Notes: generated by a model from the letters alone, not told the origin. 64,000 nucleotides of DNA from Demequina subtropica (GCF_000971235.1 NZ_BBMB01000012.1:1-64000); one strand, 5' to 3'; counted from the stretch's first letter, positions 1 through 7,911 are shown. Program-made: numbers and translations.

Positions 1-1
1 G

Positions 2-481
2 CTCCGAACCGGGGTCGGGTTGGGCTGGTGCGACGCGCTGTCGACCCCGCTGTCGGCCGGACAGGTCCGCCGCCTGGCCGTGGACGCACAGATGCTGCCC
101 GTCATGCTCGGCACCGGCTCCCAAGCCCTCGATGTGGGCTACGCCCTACGGTTCTTCACCCCCGCCCAGCGGATCGCGTTGGCCGAACGTGACGGCGGGT
201 GCGCGTTCTGCCACGTCCCCGTGTCGTTCTGCGACGCCCACCACATCGTCGAGGTCTCCCGCGGCGGCCGCACCGACCTGTCCAACGGGGTCCTGCTCTG
301 CACGAGGTGTCACCACCGCATCCACGACGAGCACTGGCAGGTCCGCGCCACCGCCACCGAGGTGTGGTTCATCCCACCCGCCAACGTCGATCCCACCCGC
401 ACGCCCCGCCAAGGCGGCAAAGCCGCCCTCCACGTCGACCTACCCCAACCCGCACCCGCCACCGCCAGCCCGCCCACCTGA
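2..481 (+). CDS. HNH endonuclease / DUF222 protein, 3' part
   Basis: The reading frame is open from the left edge, so the start lies outside the window and only about 159 C-terminal residues are present. It shows the tail of a DUF222 region (RTGVGLGWCDAL, then LPVMLGTGSQALDVG) followed by a complete HNH module: CAFC, DAHHIVE, an Asn in LSNGVLLC, and CTRCHHRIH. The two CxxC pairs would bind structural zinc and the HH/N/H residues form the beta-beta-alpha metal nuclease site. Actinobacteria often carry many DUF222-HNH paralogues (related to the mycobacterial 13E12 repeat family), some linked to mobile DNA. The target is unknown. It converges on treZ across a 78-bp gap. Confidence 0.85.
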   Translation, partial: LRTGVGLGWCDALSTPLSAGQVRRLAVDAQMLPVMLGTGSQALDVGYALRFFTPAQRIALAERDGGCAFCHVPVSFCDAHHIVEVSRGGRTDLSNGVLLCTRCHHRIHDEHWQVRATATEVWFIPPANVDPTRTPRQGGKAALHVDLPQPAPATASPPT

Positions 482-559
482 CCACCACGCCCCAACGGCG
501 CCACCACCCCGGGTGAGCGCCACCGAGGCACGCCCGAGCCCAGGAGGCACCTGGTGAGA

Positions 560-2359
560 CTAGAAGCCGCTCGTACCCGAACCCGCGGCGTTGGCAGCGC
601 CGACCATGGCGACCAGCGCCACCGCGTCCGGCGCCAGCATCAGCGTCCCGAGACCGCCGTCCGCCCCCTCGACCGCCACGTTGCCGAACACCCCGACCAC
701 GCGACCCTCGAGCGGCACCTCCATCGAGGAGCCCGACAGGTTGGCGTGCACCCGGACCGGTCCGTGCATCGTCAGCTGCCGGGGTGCGAGCTCCGACGCT
801 CCCGCCGGATGCGCGGCCCACGCCTCATCAGGCAGCGTGAGGTGCCGGGCCTCGATCACCTCGGCCATCCACGCCTCGACCCGGGCGTTCGCAGCCGACC
901 CAGCCGCCACACCCGAGCCCAGCTTCGACCGCAGGAACGTCTGCCGGTCCTGCGGGTCGGGGACGGAGACGGAACCCCCGTACAGCTCCTCCCAACCGTG
1001 GCCCGCGAACTCGTGCATGCGGCCCTCGGACACGGCGGACCCGAGGGGCTCGTCGTGGTCGGTGAAGAACATGAACGGCCTGGTCTCGCCGTACTCCTCG
1101 CCCATGAACAGCATCGGCGTGAAGGGGGACAAGAGCACCAGGGCGAGCGACGCGGCCTGCGCGCCGGGGGAGAGACGCGACGCCGGACGGTCGCCCAGCG
1201 CCCGGTTGCCCACCTGGTCGTGGTTCGAGGCGAACACCACGAACCGCCGCCGGTCCACCGCGTCCGGCACGGGTGCGCCCCAGTCCTTGCCGCGGAAGGA
1301 GGAGAACCCGCCGTCGTGCACGAACACCGAGCGGTACGCCTTGTCGAGCGCCGCGAGAGACCCGAAGTCGCCGTAGTACCCGTGCGTCTCCCCGGTGAGG
1401 TACGCGTGGAGGGCGTGGTGCACATCGTCCGCCCACTGGGCCGTCATGCCGAGCCCGCCCTCGGCGGTCGGCGTCACCATCACGGCGTCGTTGAGGTCGG
1501 ACTCCGCCACCAGGGACAGCGGCCGGCCCACCCGATCCGAGAGAGCCCCGACCGTGTCAGAGAGCTCCGCCAGGATGTGGCGGGGCGAGTCGTCGACCAG
1601 GGCGTGCACCGCGTCGAGCCGCAGCGCATCGAGGTGGAAGTCCTCGAACCACCGCACCGCGTTGTCGACGATGAACGAGCGCATCCCGGCCGCGCCGTCC
1701 TGGTCCAGGTTCACCGCCCAGCCCCATGGGGTCTCGTGAGCGTCGGTGAAGTACGGGCCGAACTGCGCGAGGTAGTTCCCGTCTGGACCCAGGTGGTTGT
1801 AGACCATGTCGAGGCACACGCCCAGGCCGATGCCGTGCGCCCGGTCCACGAACCGCTGGAGCGCCGCCGGGCCCCCGTACGCGTCGTGCACGGAGTACAG
1901 CGCCACGCCGTCATAGCCCCACCCGCGCGAGCCCGGGAAGGCTGCAAGGGGCATGAGCTCCACCATCTCGACGCCGCGCGAGGCCAGGTCGCGCAGCTGG
2001 CGCTCGTCGATCGCGTCGAGAGTACCGCGCGGCGTGAAGGTTCCCACGTGAAGCTCGTAGGTGACCGCGCCCAAGGCGGAACGGCCCGCCCAGTCGGCGT
2101 CGGTCCAGGTGAAGCTGCCCGTGTCGAACACCCGCGACGGCCCGTGCACGCCATGCGGCTGCCACGCGCTGCGCGGATCGGGGAAGGGTCCCGCGCCATC
2201 GACCGCGAAGGCGTAGTCCGTCCCGTCCGCGAGCGCCGGGCCTTCCCACCACCCGTCCCCATCCGGGTGCATGACATCGACCACCGCGGCATCCGCCGGC
2301 CCGACCAGCACCTCGACGCGCGACGCCACGGGCGCCCAGACCCGCACCGGCGCGCTCAT
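560..2359 (-). CDS. treZ: Malto-oligosyltrehalose trehalohydrolase
   Basis: Encodes 599 residues. TreZ is the second step of the TreYZ route: it releases trehalose from the maltooligosyl-trehalose made by TreY. An N-terminal carbohydrate-binding (E-set) domain covers about residues 1-95, followed by the GH13 barrel. Catalytic residues are visible as Asp249 in LRLDAVH, Glu286 in LVAESDLND and Asp381 in ASNHDQVG; DMVYNHLGPDGNY at about 184-196 is family typical. The ATG at 2359 overlaps the treY stop as ATGA, giving a translationally coupled pair. Trehalose serves as osmolyte and stress protectant in the cytoplasm. The frame is open 44 codons further upstream, but that would lie inside treY and lacks family similarity. 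Confidence 0.95.
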   Translation of the reverse strand: MSAPVRVWAPVASRVEVLVGPADAAVVDVMHPDGDGWWEGPALADGTDYAFAVDGAGPFPDPRSAWQPHGVHGPSRVFDTGSFTWTDADWAGRSALGAVTYELHVGTFTPRGTLDAIDERQLRDLASRGVEMVELMPLAAFPGSRGWGYDGVALYSVHDAYGGPAALQRFVDRAHGIGLGVCLDMVYNHLGPDGNYLAQFGPYFTDAHETPWGWAVNLDQDGAAGMRSFIVDNAVRWFEDFHLDALRLDAVHALVDDSPRHILAELSDTVGALSDRVGRPLSLVAESDLNDAVMVTPTAEGGLGMTAQWADDVHHALHAYLTGETHGYYGDFGSLAALDKAYRSVFVHDGGFSSFRGKDWGAPVPDAVDRRRFVVFASNHDQVGNRALGDRPASRLSPGAQAASLALVLLSPFTPMLFMGEEYGETRPFMFFTDHDEPLGSAVSEGRMHEFAGHGWEELYGGSVSVPDPQDRQTFLRSKLGSGVAAGSAANARVEAWMAEVIEARHLTLPDEAWAAHPAGASELAPRQLTMHGPVRVHANLSGSSMEVPLEGRVVGVFGNVAVEGADGGLGTLMLAPDAVALVAMVGAANAAGSGTSGF

Positions 2360-4878
2360 GCCCGCTCCAGGAGAGCCACGGGGTGCGAGCGCAGCAGCTG
2401 CGCGATCGGCACCGCCCCGCCCTCGATGGTGTGCCGGCCGATCACGTCCCGCCAGCGGCCCTCGGGCAGCTGCACCGTGTGCTCGCCCCACCCTCCGAGC
2501 CTCTCGAGCTCCAGGCCCGCCCGGGTCGCGACCGTCACGGCGACAGGCTCGTCGCCGTCGGTGCGAGCGAACACCACCGCATGGCCGGACGACGCGGCGA
2601 GCGGCACATAGCCTGCATCGTCGCCGACGAAGGCGTCAGGGTGGGACCGCCGCAGCCGCAGGGCGGCCGCGGTCACGAGCATCTTCTCCTCGGCGAGGCC
2701 GCGCGGCCTCGCCTTGCCGAGGGCGCGCTCGAGCATGTCGGCGCGCACCTCGTAGTCGACCGGACGGCGGTTGTCGGGGTCCACCAGGCTCGGCGCGAGC
2801 GACTCGGTGCCCTGGTAGACGTCAGGGACGCCGGGCATCGTGAGCTGCAGCAGCTTCTGCCCGAGGATCGCGGCACGCGTGCCGGTGGCGGTCGCGCGAT
2901 GCCAGCCCTCGATCGCCTCGCGGACCGCGGGGTCGGCGTGGGTGGTCTGCGCGAACCAGAGCACCTGCGACTCGTAGGTCTCGTTCACGGAGGTCCACGT
3001 GGTGTGCGACTTCGCCTCGCGCATCGCCTTGATGAGGTAGCCCTCGAGCCGGTCCCACTCCATGAAGCCGTCCTCGTCGGACGTGCCGACCAGCGTCTGC
3101 CACCAGAGGTTCTCGGTGCGCCCGTCGAGCTCGGCCGGCCGCATGTCCTCCGTCGCCTCGCGGAGGCGCTGCACCAGCTCGTCCCACTGGTCCGCGGCCT
3201 CCGAGAGCACGCCGAGCCGCGCGCGCACGTCCTCGGACCGCTTGGTGTCATGGGTCGACAGGCACGTCATCGCGTGCGGGAAGAGCTGCTGCTGCTCGAT
3301 CGCCCAGGCATGGAAGGCCGCCGGCGGCATCGCGAAGCGTCCCGCGGGCGAGCCCACCTCGCACAGGGGGAGGAGGTGGGTCCATCGGTAGTAGGCCGTG
3401 TCCTCGACGCCCTTCGCCATGACCGCGCCGCAGGCCTGCTGGAACCGCATGACGAGCTCGCGGCGCTTCGCGTCCGCGGTGCGTCCCGCGGAGCCGACCT
3501 CGGCGCCCTTGAGCAGGTCCACCACGACGTCGAGCGTCTCGTGGCGCTCGGGATCCAGCAGTCGCCGCGCGCGGTCGGCGGCGTGGTCGATCGCCTCGAG
3601 CGATCCGGGTCGCGGCGCGACGTCGGGGACCACGTACGCGCGGTAGCGGTCGAACGTCACGAGCATGGTGCGGAGGCAGTCGTACAGCGCGCGCCACGTG
3701 TGGTCGCGCAGCCGCACGTCGGTGGTGCAGACCGTGTGGGCGATCGTCGCGAGACGATGGACCTCGCTCGACAACGACTCCTTCACGATCTCGCGCTTGG
3801 CCGCGTCGATGAGGTCGGGGAGCTCGCCCATCGCGTCCCCGGTGACGCGGTGCAGGGTCCCGGCCAGGGGAGCCGCGCCCGAGGGGTCGCGCAGCAGCGC
3901 GCCCACACGCCACGAGGCGTCGTAGCCCGTGGTGCCCGCGCACTTCCAGCTGGTGGAGAGGCGCTCCTCGTCCTCGAGGATCTTCTCGACGACGATCCAG
4001 GCCCCCGCGGTCGCCTCCGAGAGCCGCGCGATGTACCCCTCCGGGTCGGCAAGGCCGTCGGGGTGGTCGATCCGCAGGCCCTGCAGCGTGCCGTCCTTCA
4101 CCAGGGAGACGATGCGCGCGTGCGTCGCGTCGAAGACGTCCTCGTCCTCGACCCGCACCGCCACCAGCGAGCCCACGTCGAAGAAGCGACGGTAGTTGAG
4201 CTCCTCGTTCGCGACGCGCCAGTACGCGAGGCGGTAGTGCTGCTCCTCGACCAGCGACGCGAGCGGCAGGTGCTCGGTGCCCTCCCGGATGGGGAACACG
4301 TGGTCCCAGTACCGCAGCACGGGCACCTCGCCCCGGTCCTCGAGGCCCGGGATCACCATGTGGTCCACGGTGAGCTCGCCCGCCGCGAGGATCGTGCCGA
4401 TGCGCTGACCCAGCACCGGCATCAGCACGGGCTCGCCGGACTCCCAGTCGACGTCGAACCAGTGCGCGAAGAGCGAGTCGTGGCCGTGCTCGAGCACGTC
4501 CCACAGCGCCTTGTTGTGGAACGCGGGGGTGGGGACCGCCATGTGGTTGGGCACCACGTCCGCGATCAGGCCGATGCCCCGCTCGCCGGCCTGCCACGAG
4601 AGGTCGCGAAGGCCCTCCTCGCCGCCGAGCACCTGGTCGATGCGCGAGTGGTCGACCACGTCGTAGAAGTGCGTCGAGCCCGGGGCCGCGGTGAGCACGG
4701 GGGAGAGGTAGAGGTGCGTGACGCCCAGCGCCGCGAAGTAGTCGAGCCGGGCCGCGGCGTCGGCGAACGTGAAGTCCGCGCTCAGCTGCAGCCGATACGT
4801 CGACACCGGGACCGGCGCACCCGCGCGCTGACCCGGCCTCTTCCTGCTCCTCGTCCGTTCGTGCGTGCCGTCTGCCAT
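2356..4878 (-). CDS. treY: Malto-oligosyltrehalose synthase
   Basis: Encodes 840 residues. TreY is an intramolecular transglucosylase that turns the reducing-end alpha-1,4 bond of glycogen-derived maltodextrins into the alpha-1,1 bond of trehalose. GH13 hallmarks are STYRLQL near the N-terminus, DVVPNHMAV at 107-115, the nucleophile Asp271 in LRIDHPDG, the acid/base Glu298 in IVVEKIL, and CLSTHDTKRSEDVRARL. The start is the ATG at 4878. An AGGAGG lies 12 nt upstream, further than usual, inside a perfect inverted repeat (see 4888-4937). The gene is followed by overlapping treZ; treX is not in the window. Confidence 0.95.
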   Translation of the reverse strand: MADGTHERTRSRKRPGQRAGAPVPVSTYRLQLSADFTFADAAARLDYFAALGVTHLYLSPVLTAAPGSTHFYDVVDHSRIDQVLGGEEGLRDLSWQAGERGIGLIADVVPNHMAVPTPAFHNKALWDVLEHGHDSLFAHWFDVDWESGEPVLMPVLGQRIGTILAAGELTVDHMVIPGLEDRGEVPVLRYWDHVFPIREGTEHLPLASLVEEQHYRLAYWRVANEELNYRRFFDVGSLVAVRVEDEDVFDATHARIVSLVKDGTLQGLRIDHPDGLADPEGYIARLSEATAGAWIVVEKILEDEERLSTSWKCAGTTGYDASWRVGALLRDPSGAAPLAGTLHRVTGDAMGELPDLIDAAKREIVKESLSSEVHRLATIAHTVCTTDVRLRDHTWRALYDCLRTMLVTFDRYRAYVVPDVAPRPGSLEAIDHAADRARRLLDPERHETLDVVVDLLKGAEVGSAGRTADAKRRELVMRFQQACGAVMAKGVEDTAYYRWTHLLPLCEVGSPAGRFAMPPAAFHAWAIEQQQLFPHAMTCLSTHDTKRSEDVRARLGVLSEAADQWDELVQRLREATEDMRPAELDGRTENLWWQTLVGTSDEDGFMEWDRLEGYLIKAMREAKSHTTWTSVNETYESQVLWFAQTTHADPAVREAIEGWHRATATGTRAAILGQKLLQLTMPGVPDVYQGTESLAPSLVDPDNRRPVDYEVRADMLERALGKARPRGLAEEKMLVTAAALRLRRSHPDAFVGDDAGYVPLAASSGHAVVFARTDGDEPVAVTVATRAGLELERLGGWGEHTVQLPEGRWRDVIGRHTIEGGAVPIAQLLRSHPVALLERA

Positions 4879-4887
4879 AGAGAGAAT

Positions 4888-4937
4888 CAGCCTCCTCAGG
4901 TGATGTCCATCATGACAGACACGACCTGAGGAGGCTG
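4888..4937 (-). promoter_or_regulatory. Hairpin covering the treY ribosome-binding site
   Basis: Two perfect 14-base arms (4888-4901 and 4924-4937) are inverted repeats around a 22-nt loop. In treY mRNA the downstream arm contains the whole AGGAGG, so folding would mask it; the ATG follows 9 nt after the arm. The loop holds a further short TGTC/GACA pairing. The element starts 20 bp beyond the ohr stop on the same strand and is followed by a pyrimidine-rich tail (ATTCTCTCT), so it could also terminate ohr transcripts. The structure is read from sequence; either role is inference. Confidence 0.6.
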
Positions 4938-4957
4938 GTATTCCCTTGGCGCGGCCT

Positions 4958-5452
4958 TTACTTCGCGGTGACCGTGATCTCGACGGGGATGTTGCCGCGC
5001 GTCGCGTTGGAGTACGGGCACATCTCCTCGGCCTTCTCGGCCACGCGGTCCGCGGTGTCCTGGTCGACACCGACGACGGTCACGTGCAGGCGAACGCCCA
5101 GCCCGAAGCGGTTGAGCGCGATGGGGCCGATGCCCACGCGCGCCGTGACCTCGGAGGACTCGAGCTTCACCTTCATGAGCTTGGCCGCGCTCTGGAACGC
5201 CGAGTTGAAGCACGCCGCGAAGCCCGAGGCGAAGAGCTGCTCGGGGTTGGTCTTCTTCGGCTTGGTGAGGGGGTTCGGCGTCACCAGGTCGAGGTCGAGC
5301 AGGCCGTCGCTGGTCGCGACGCGGCCGTTGCGGCCGTCGCCCGTCGCGGTCGCCTCGGCCGTGTAGAAGGCCTTGGGCCGCTTGGGCGCCTTGTCGTGGT
5401 GCACGCCCTCGCCGGGCGTGATGTCGACCTCGGTGGTGGTGGGCTCGGTCAT
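4958..5452 (-). CDS. ohr: Organic hydroperoxide resistance protein (Ohr/OsmC)
   Basis: Encodes 164 residues. Ohr is a thiol peroxidase that reduces organic and fatty-acid hydroperoxides in the cytoplasm. Both catalytic cysteines are present: Cys81 in SGFAACFNSA (peroxidatic) and Cys145 in EEMCPYSNATRGN (resolving), with the usual Glu in NPEQLF near residue 71. A roughly 20-residue N-terminal extension precedes AFYTAEATATGDGRNG. The ATG at 5452 has GAGGAG about 7 nt upstream. It is divergent from a TetR-type gene across a 119-bp gap holding a palindrome, so TetR control is likely, instead of the MarR-type OhrR usual for this family. Confidence 0.93.
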   Translation of the reverse strand: MTEPTTTEVDITPGEGVHHDKAPKRPKAFYTAEATATGDGRNGRVATSDGLLDLDLVTPNPLTKPKKTNPEQLFASGFAACFNSAFQSAAKLMKVKLESSEVTARVGIGPIALNRFGLGVRLHVTVVGVDQDTADRVAEKAEEMCPYSNATRGNIPVEITVTAK

Positions 5453-5474
5453 GGCTGCTCCTCGGTCTCTCGGC

Positions 5475-5496
5475 GTAGAGTTACTAGTACGTCTAC
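5475..5496. promoter_or_regulatory. Candidate TetR operator, ohr-tetR intergenic
   Basis: A 22-bp near-perfect palindrome of the form GTAGA-N2-TACTAGTA-N2-TCTAC (18 of 22 positions symmetric) lies between the divergent ohr and tetR genes, 23 bp from the ohr start and 76 bp from the tetR start. Its AT-rich core stands out in this GC-rich DNA. TetR repressors normally bind such palindromes beside their own gene. Binding is inferred. Confidence 0.65.
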
Positions 5497-5571
5497 ATCA
5501 GGCTACACCGAGATGCGGGATGATCGAGTCCCGGACCCGATCGGTCCCGGAGGCAGAGAAGAGGGATCCAC

Positions 5572-6159
5572 GTGAGCACCACGGCCATCAAGGCCCCGGC
5601 CAGGCGAGGGCCCGCGGTCCGCGAGGCCATCGTCGACGCCGCCGCGGCGCTCTTCGCCGAGCACGGCATCCGGGCGATCAGCGCCGATCGCATCCTCGCG
5701 GAGGCGCGCTTCTCCAAGGTGACCTTCTACCGGCACTTCCCGACCAAGGACGATGTGGTGGTCGCCTACCTCGAGCGCGAGCTCGCGTACGTACGGGACG
5801 TGCTGGGGAAGGCCGAGGGCGCCGACTTCACCGTCGACGAGATCGCCGCCGCGCTCACCGAGCAGATGTGCCGGCCCCACTTCCGTGGGTGCCCCTTCAT
5901 CAACGCCGCGGCGGAGTATCCCGACCCCGCGCACCCCGTCCGCAGGCTCGTCGCGTCCTTCCGCGCGCTCATGACCGCCGCGATCGAGCGGTGGCTGGCC
6001 ACGGCGGGGCTCGACGCGGCGTCGGCGTCCTCCGCGGCCACCCAGGTGATGATGCTCCGCGACGGCGCGCTCGTCGCCGGCTACCTCGACCAGGACCCGG
6101 ACCGCGTCGCGGCGGGCCTCGCGGACGCGATCCGCGCCATCCTGGACCGCACGCCGTGA
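5572..6159 (+). CDS. TetR-family transcriptional regulator
   Basis: Encodes 195 residues from a GTG start. The N-terminal TetR helix-turn-helix occupies about residues 15-62 (REAIVDAAAALFAEHG, then FSKVTFYRHFPTKDDVV), followed by an all-helical ligand domain. The stretch QMCRPHFRGCPFINAAAEYPDP contains two cysteines, a pattern seen in a TetR subgroup. It is divergent from ohr and the two share a palindromic operator, so it probably represses ohr and itself. The cysteines could sense peroxide, which is speculation. Its stop overlaps the next gene as GTGA, so the DUF1684 gene is probably co-transcribed. Confidence 0.9.
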   Translation: MSTTAIKAPARRGPAVREAIVDAAAALFAEHGIRAISADRILAEARFSKVTFYRHFPTKDDVVVAYLERELAYVRDVLGKAEGADFTVDEIAAALTEQMCRPHFRGCPFINAAAEYPDPAHPVRRLVASFRALMTAAIERWLATAGLDAASASSAATQVMMLRDGALVAGYLDQDPDRVAAGLADAIRAILDRTP

Positions 6160-6755
6160 CGGATGCGTGGCAGATCCGCGACTGGCGCGTCCGCGTCGCG
6201 GACCTGTACGCCCGCGTGCGCCTCGAGGCGGACCCGCGGGCGGCGCATCGTGCCTGGGTGGACGGCCGCGCCGCGCTGCTGCGCGAGCATCCCGCGAGCC
6301 CCGTCCCCGAGGCCGCCCGCGCATCGTTCATCCCGGATGTCGCGCCCTACGACGCGTCATTCCGGTTCGTGGTGCCCGTGGACGCGGCGCCGCCCGAGCG
6401 TCGCGAGGTTCCCACGGCGACCGACGGCATGGTCCCCTTCGCGCGCCTTGGCCGCGTCGAGCTCCCCGGGCTGGGCGGGCTCGACGTGTGGTGGCTCGAC
6501 TCGTACGGCGGGGGGATCTTCCTCCCGCTGCGCGACGCCTCTCCGCGCACCTACGGCGGCGGGCGCTACGTGCTCGACACCGTCAAGGGAGCGGACCTGG
6601 GCGGCACGCCCGAGGCGCTGGTGATCGACCTCAACTTCGCGTACCAGCCGTCGTGCGCGTACTCCTCCGACTGGGTCTGCCCGCTGCCCGGCCCGGGCAA
6701 CACGCTCGACGTGGCCGTCGAGGCGGGGGAGAGGTACCGCCCCGTCGAGGGTTGA
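6156..6755 (+). CDS. DUF1684 family protein
   Basis: Encodes 199 residues from a GTG that overlaps the tetR stop (GTGA). It matches the DUF1684 pattern: an N-terminal helix (IRDWRVRVADLYARVR), then YGGGRYVLDTVKGAD and DLNFAYQPSCAYS..WVCPLPGPGNTLDVAVEAGE near the C-terminus. The function of the family is unknown. The sequence has no signal peptide, so it is probably cytoplasmic. Coupling to a repressor facing ohr suggests a place in the same stress response, which is inference from position only. Confidence 0.85.
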   Translation: MTDAWQIRDWRVRVADLYARVRLEADPRAAHRAWVDGRAALLREHPASPVPEAARASFIPDVAPYDASFRFVVPVDAAPPERREVPTATDGMVPFARLGRVELPGLGGLDVWWLDSYGGGIFLPLRDASPRTYGGGRYVLDTVKGADLGGTPEALVIDLNFAYQPSCAYSSDWVCPLPGPGNTLDVAVEAGERYRPVEG

Positions 6756-6759
6756 CGGA

Positions 6760-7254
6760 TCAGGACGCCTCGACGTTCATCCGCAGCAGCTCGATCACCG
6801 TCCGCGGGTGGTAGGTCGAGAACCGGTCCGCGACCAGCGCCATCGTCGCGCCCGAGGCGGGGTCGGTCAGGGTGAGCAGGATGTCGGTGAGCCTTCCCTT
6901 GACCGCGACCTCGAGCTGGGACCGGTCGAAGGTGCCCATGAGGTAGGCCTGCTCGGGATGCGGCGCGAAGAAGCCGTGGGGAAGCCCGAGGAGGTGCAGC
7001 CGCGTGGGCGTCACCGCGAGGCACACGTGCGGCGGCAGGTGCGCGCGGTCCGCCGCGAGGTCGGCGCCCAGGTCCGCGCCGGCCTCCACCGTCTCGGGGC
7101 GGCCGTCGGCGTCGAGCGGGACGCGGTGGTCGGCGCGGTCGTTCCAGATCGGGTCGTCGAGCGCGGACTCCGGCATGAACTCCGCGACATCCGTGATGGT
7201 GTCGTCGCCGGTCACGGTCCGCGCGGCGGTCATGAGGCGTTCCTCGCGTGACAT
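6760..7254 (-). CDS. Hypothetical protein
   Basis: Encodes 164 residues that I do not recognise. The start is the ATG at 7254, which has a strong GGGAGGAGG 6 nt upstream; a longer reading from 7299 would overlap that signal. The protein looks soluble and acidic, with no signal peptide or membrane segment. It contains a beta-rich middle (HVCLAVTPTRLHLLGLP) and a C-terminal STYHPRTVIELLRMNVEAS. It converges on the DUF1684 gene with a 4-bp gap. Confidence 0.75.
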   Translation of the reverse strand: MSREERLMTAARTVTGDDTITDVAEFMPESALDDPIWNDRADHRVPLDADGRPETVEAGADLGADLAADRAHLPPHVCLAVTPTRLHLLGLPHGFFAPHPEQAYLMGTFDRSQLEVAVKGRLTDILLTLTDPASGATMALVADRFSTYHPRTVIELLRMNVEAS

Positions 7255-7340
7255 GGCGGCCTCCTCCCGGGCGGCATGGCATCGTCGCCCGCATTCCACC
7301 GTACGCGCGCCGCGGACGCCGTGCCGGGCGGGGAAGCACG

Positions 7341-7368
7341 AAGGCCCCCGGGGGATCCCGGGGGCCTT
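7341..7368 (-). terminator. Hairpin downstream of the tRNA array
   Basis: A perfect 12-bp stem (arms 7341-7352 and 7357-7368) with a 4-nt loop sits 6 bp beyond the CCA end of the last minus-strand tRNA. It lacks a U-tract, as is common in actinobacteria. Confidence 0.6.
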
Positions 7369-7374
7369 GCGATG

Positions 7375-7449
7375 TGGTGGGCGATACTGGGATCGAACCA
7401 GTGACCTCTTCCGTGTCAGGGAAGCGCGCTACCGCTGCGCCAATCGCCC
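7375..7449 (-). tRNA. tRNA-Val(GAC)
   Basis: On the minus strand the 7-bp acceptor GGGCGAT pairs with ATCGCCC. The anticodon loop CTGACAC sits between CTTCC and GGAAG, giving anticodon GAC. The T-loop is GTTCGATCC and CCA is encoded. It is the last tRNA of the array and identical to the copy at 7629-7703. Confidence 0.96.
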
Positions 7450-7502
7450 GTCTTCTCCAGACGGAGCAATCGCCGGGCTCCCAGGGGGAGACCGGCGATC
7501 CT

Positions 7503-7578
7503 TGGAGCGGACGACGGGACTCGAACCCGCGACCCTCACCTTGGCAAGGTGATGCTCTACCAACTGAGCCACGTCCGC
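7503..7578 (-). tRNA. tRNA-Gly(GCC)
   Basis: The acceptor GCGGACG pairs with CGTCCGC. The anticodon loop TTGCCAA lies between TCACC and GGTGA, giving anticodon GCC. The T-loop is GTTCGAGTC and CCA is encoded. Its body is identical to the copy at 7808-7880, which lacks an encoded CCA. Confidence 0.96.
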
Positions 7579-7628
7579 GTTGCCGGGGCAGAAGCCCCGG
7601 ACTTCATGAGGATCCCGAAGGAACCTCG

Positions 7629-7703
7629 TGGTGGGCGATACTGGGATCGAACCAGTGACCTCTTCCGTGTCAGGGAAGCGCGCTACCGCTGCGCCAATCG
7701 CCC
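7629..7703 (-). tRNA. tRNA-Val(GAC), second copy
   Basis: Same sequence as the copy at 7375-7449, including the encoded CCA. It lies one base from tRNA-Cys, which precedes it in transcription. A GC-rich hairpin (7583-7600) separates it from the following tRNA-Gly. Confidence 0.96.
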
Positions 7704-7704
7704 G

Positions 7705-7775
7705 AGGTGGAGATGGGATTCGAACCCACGTATACGGCTTTGCAGGCCGCTGCCTCGCCTCTCGGCCACTCCACC
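7705..7775 (-). tRNA. tRNA-Cys(GCA)
   Basis: The acceptor GGTGGAG pairs with CTCCACC. The anticodon loop CTGCAAA between GCGGC and GCCGT gives anticodon GCA. The T-loop is GTTCGAATC. CCA is not encoded and must be added by CCA transferase. Confidence 0.95.
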
Positions 7776-7807
7776 GTAGTGCCGTAACCTAGGGCTACGA
7801 CGCTCCG

Positions 7808-7880
7808 AGCGGACGACGGGACTCGAACCCGCGACCCTCACCTTGGCAAGGTGATGCTCTACCAACTGAGCCACGTCCGC
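7808..7880 (-). tRNA. tRNA-Gly(GCC), first in the array
   Basis: Same cloverleaf and GCC anticodon as 7503-7578, but the 3' end reads TCGG, so CCA is not encoded. It is the first tRNA of the minus-strand transcript Gly-Cys-Val-Gly-Val, about 30 bp behind a promoter candidate. Confidence 0.95.
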
Positions 7881-7911
7881 ATGTCTGGGCTGTTGCCCTG
7901 ACGAGAGATAG

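Noticed and set aside
554-4929. Long open frames on the plus strand opposite treY and treZ (685 and 848 codons)
   Set aside because: Their translations are Arg/His/Glu-rich without motifs. They are the antisense shadow of GC-biased codons in well-supported genes. The same holds for the other long antisense frames in the window.
7375-7880. Regularly spaced repeats, possible CRISPR array
   Set aside because: The repeated units fold as complete tRNAs with anticodons; there are no spacers of uniform length and no cas genes.
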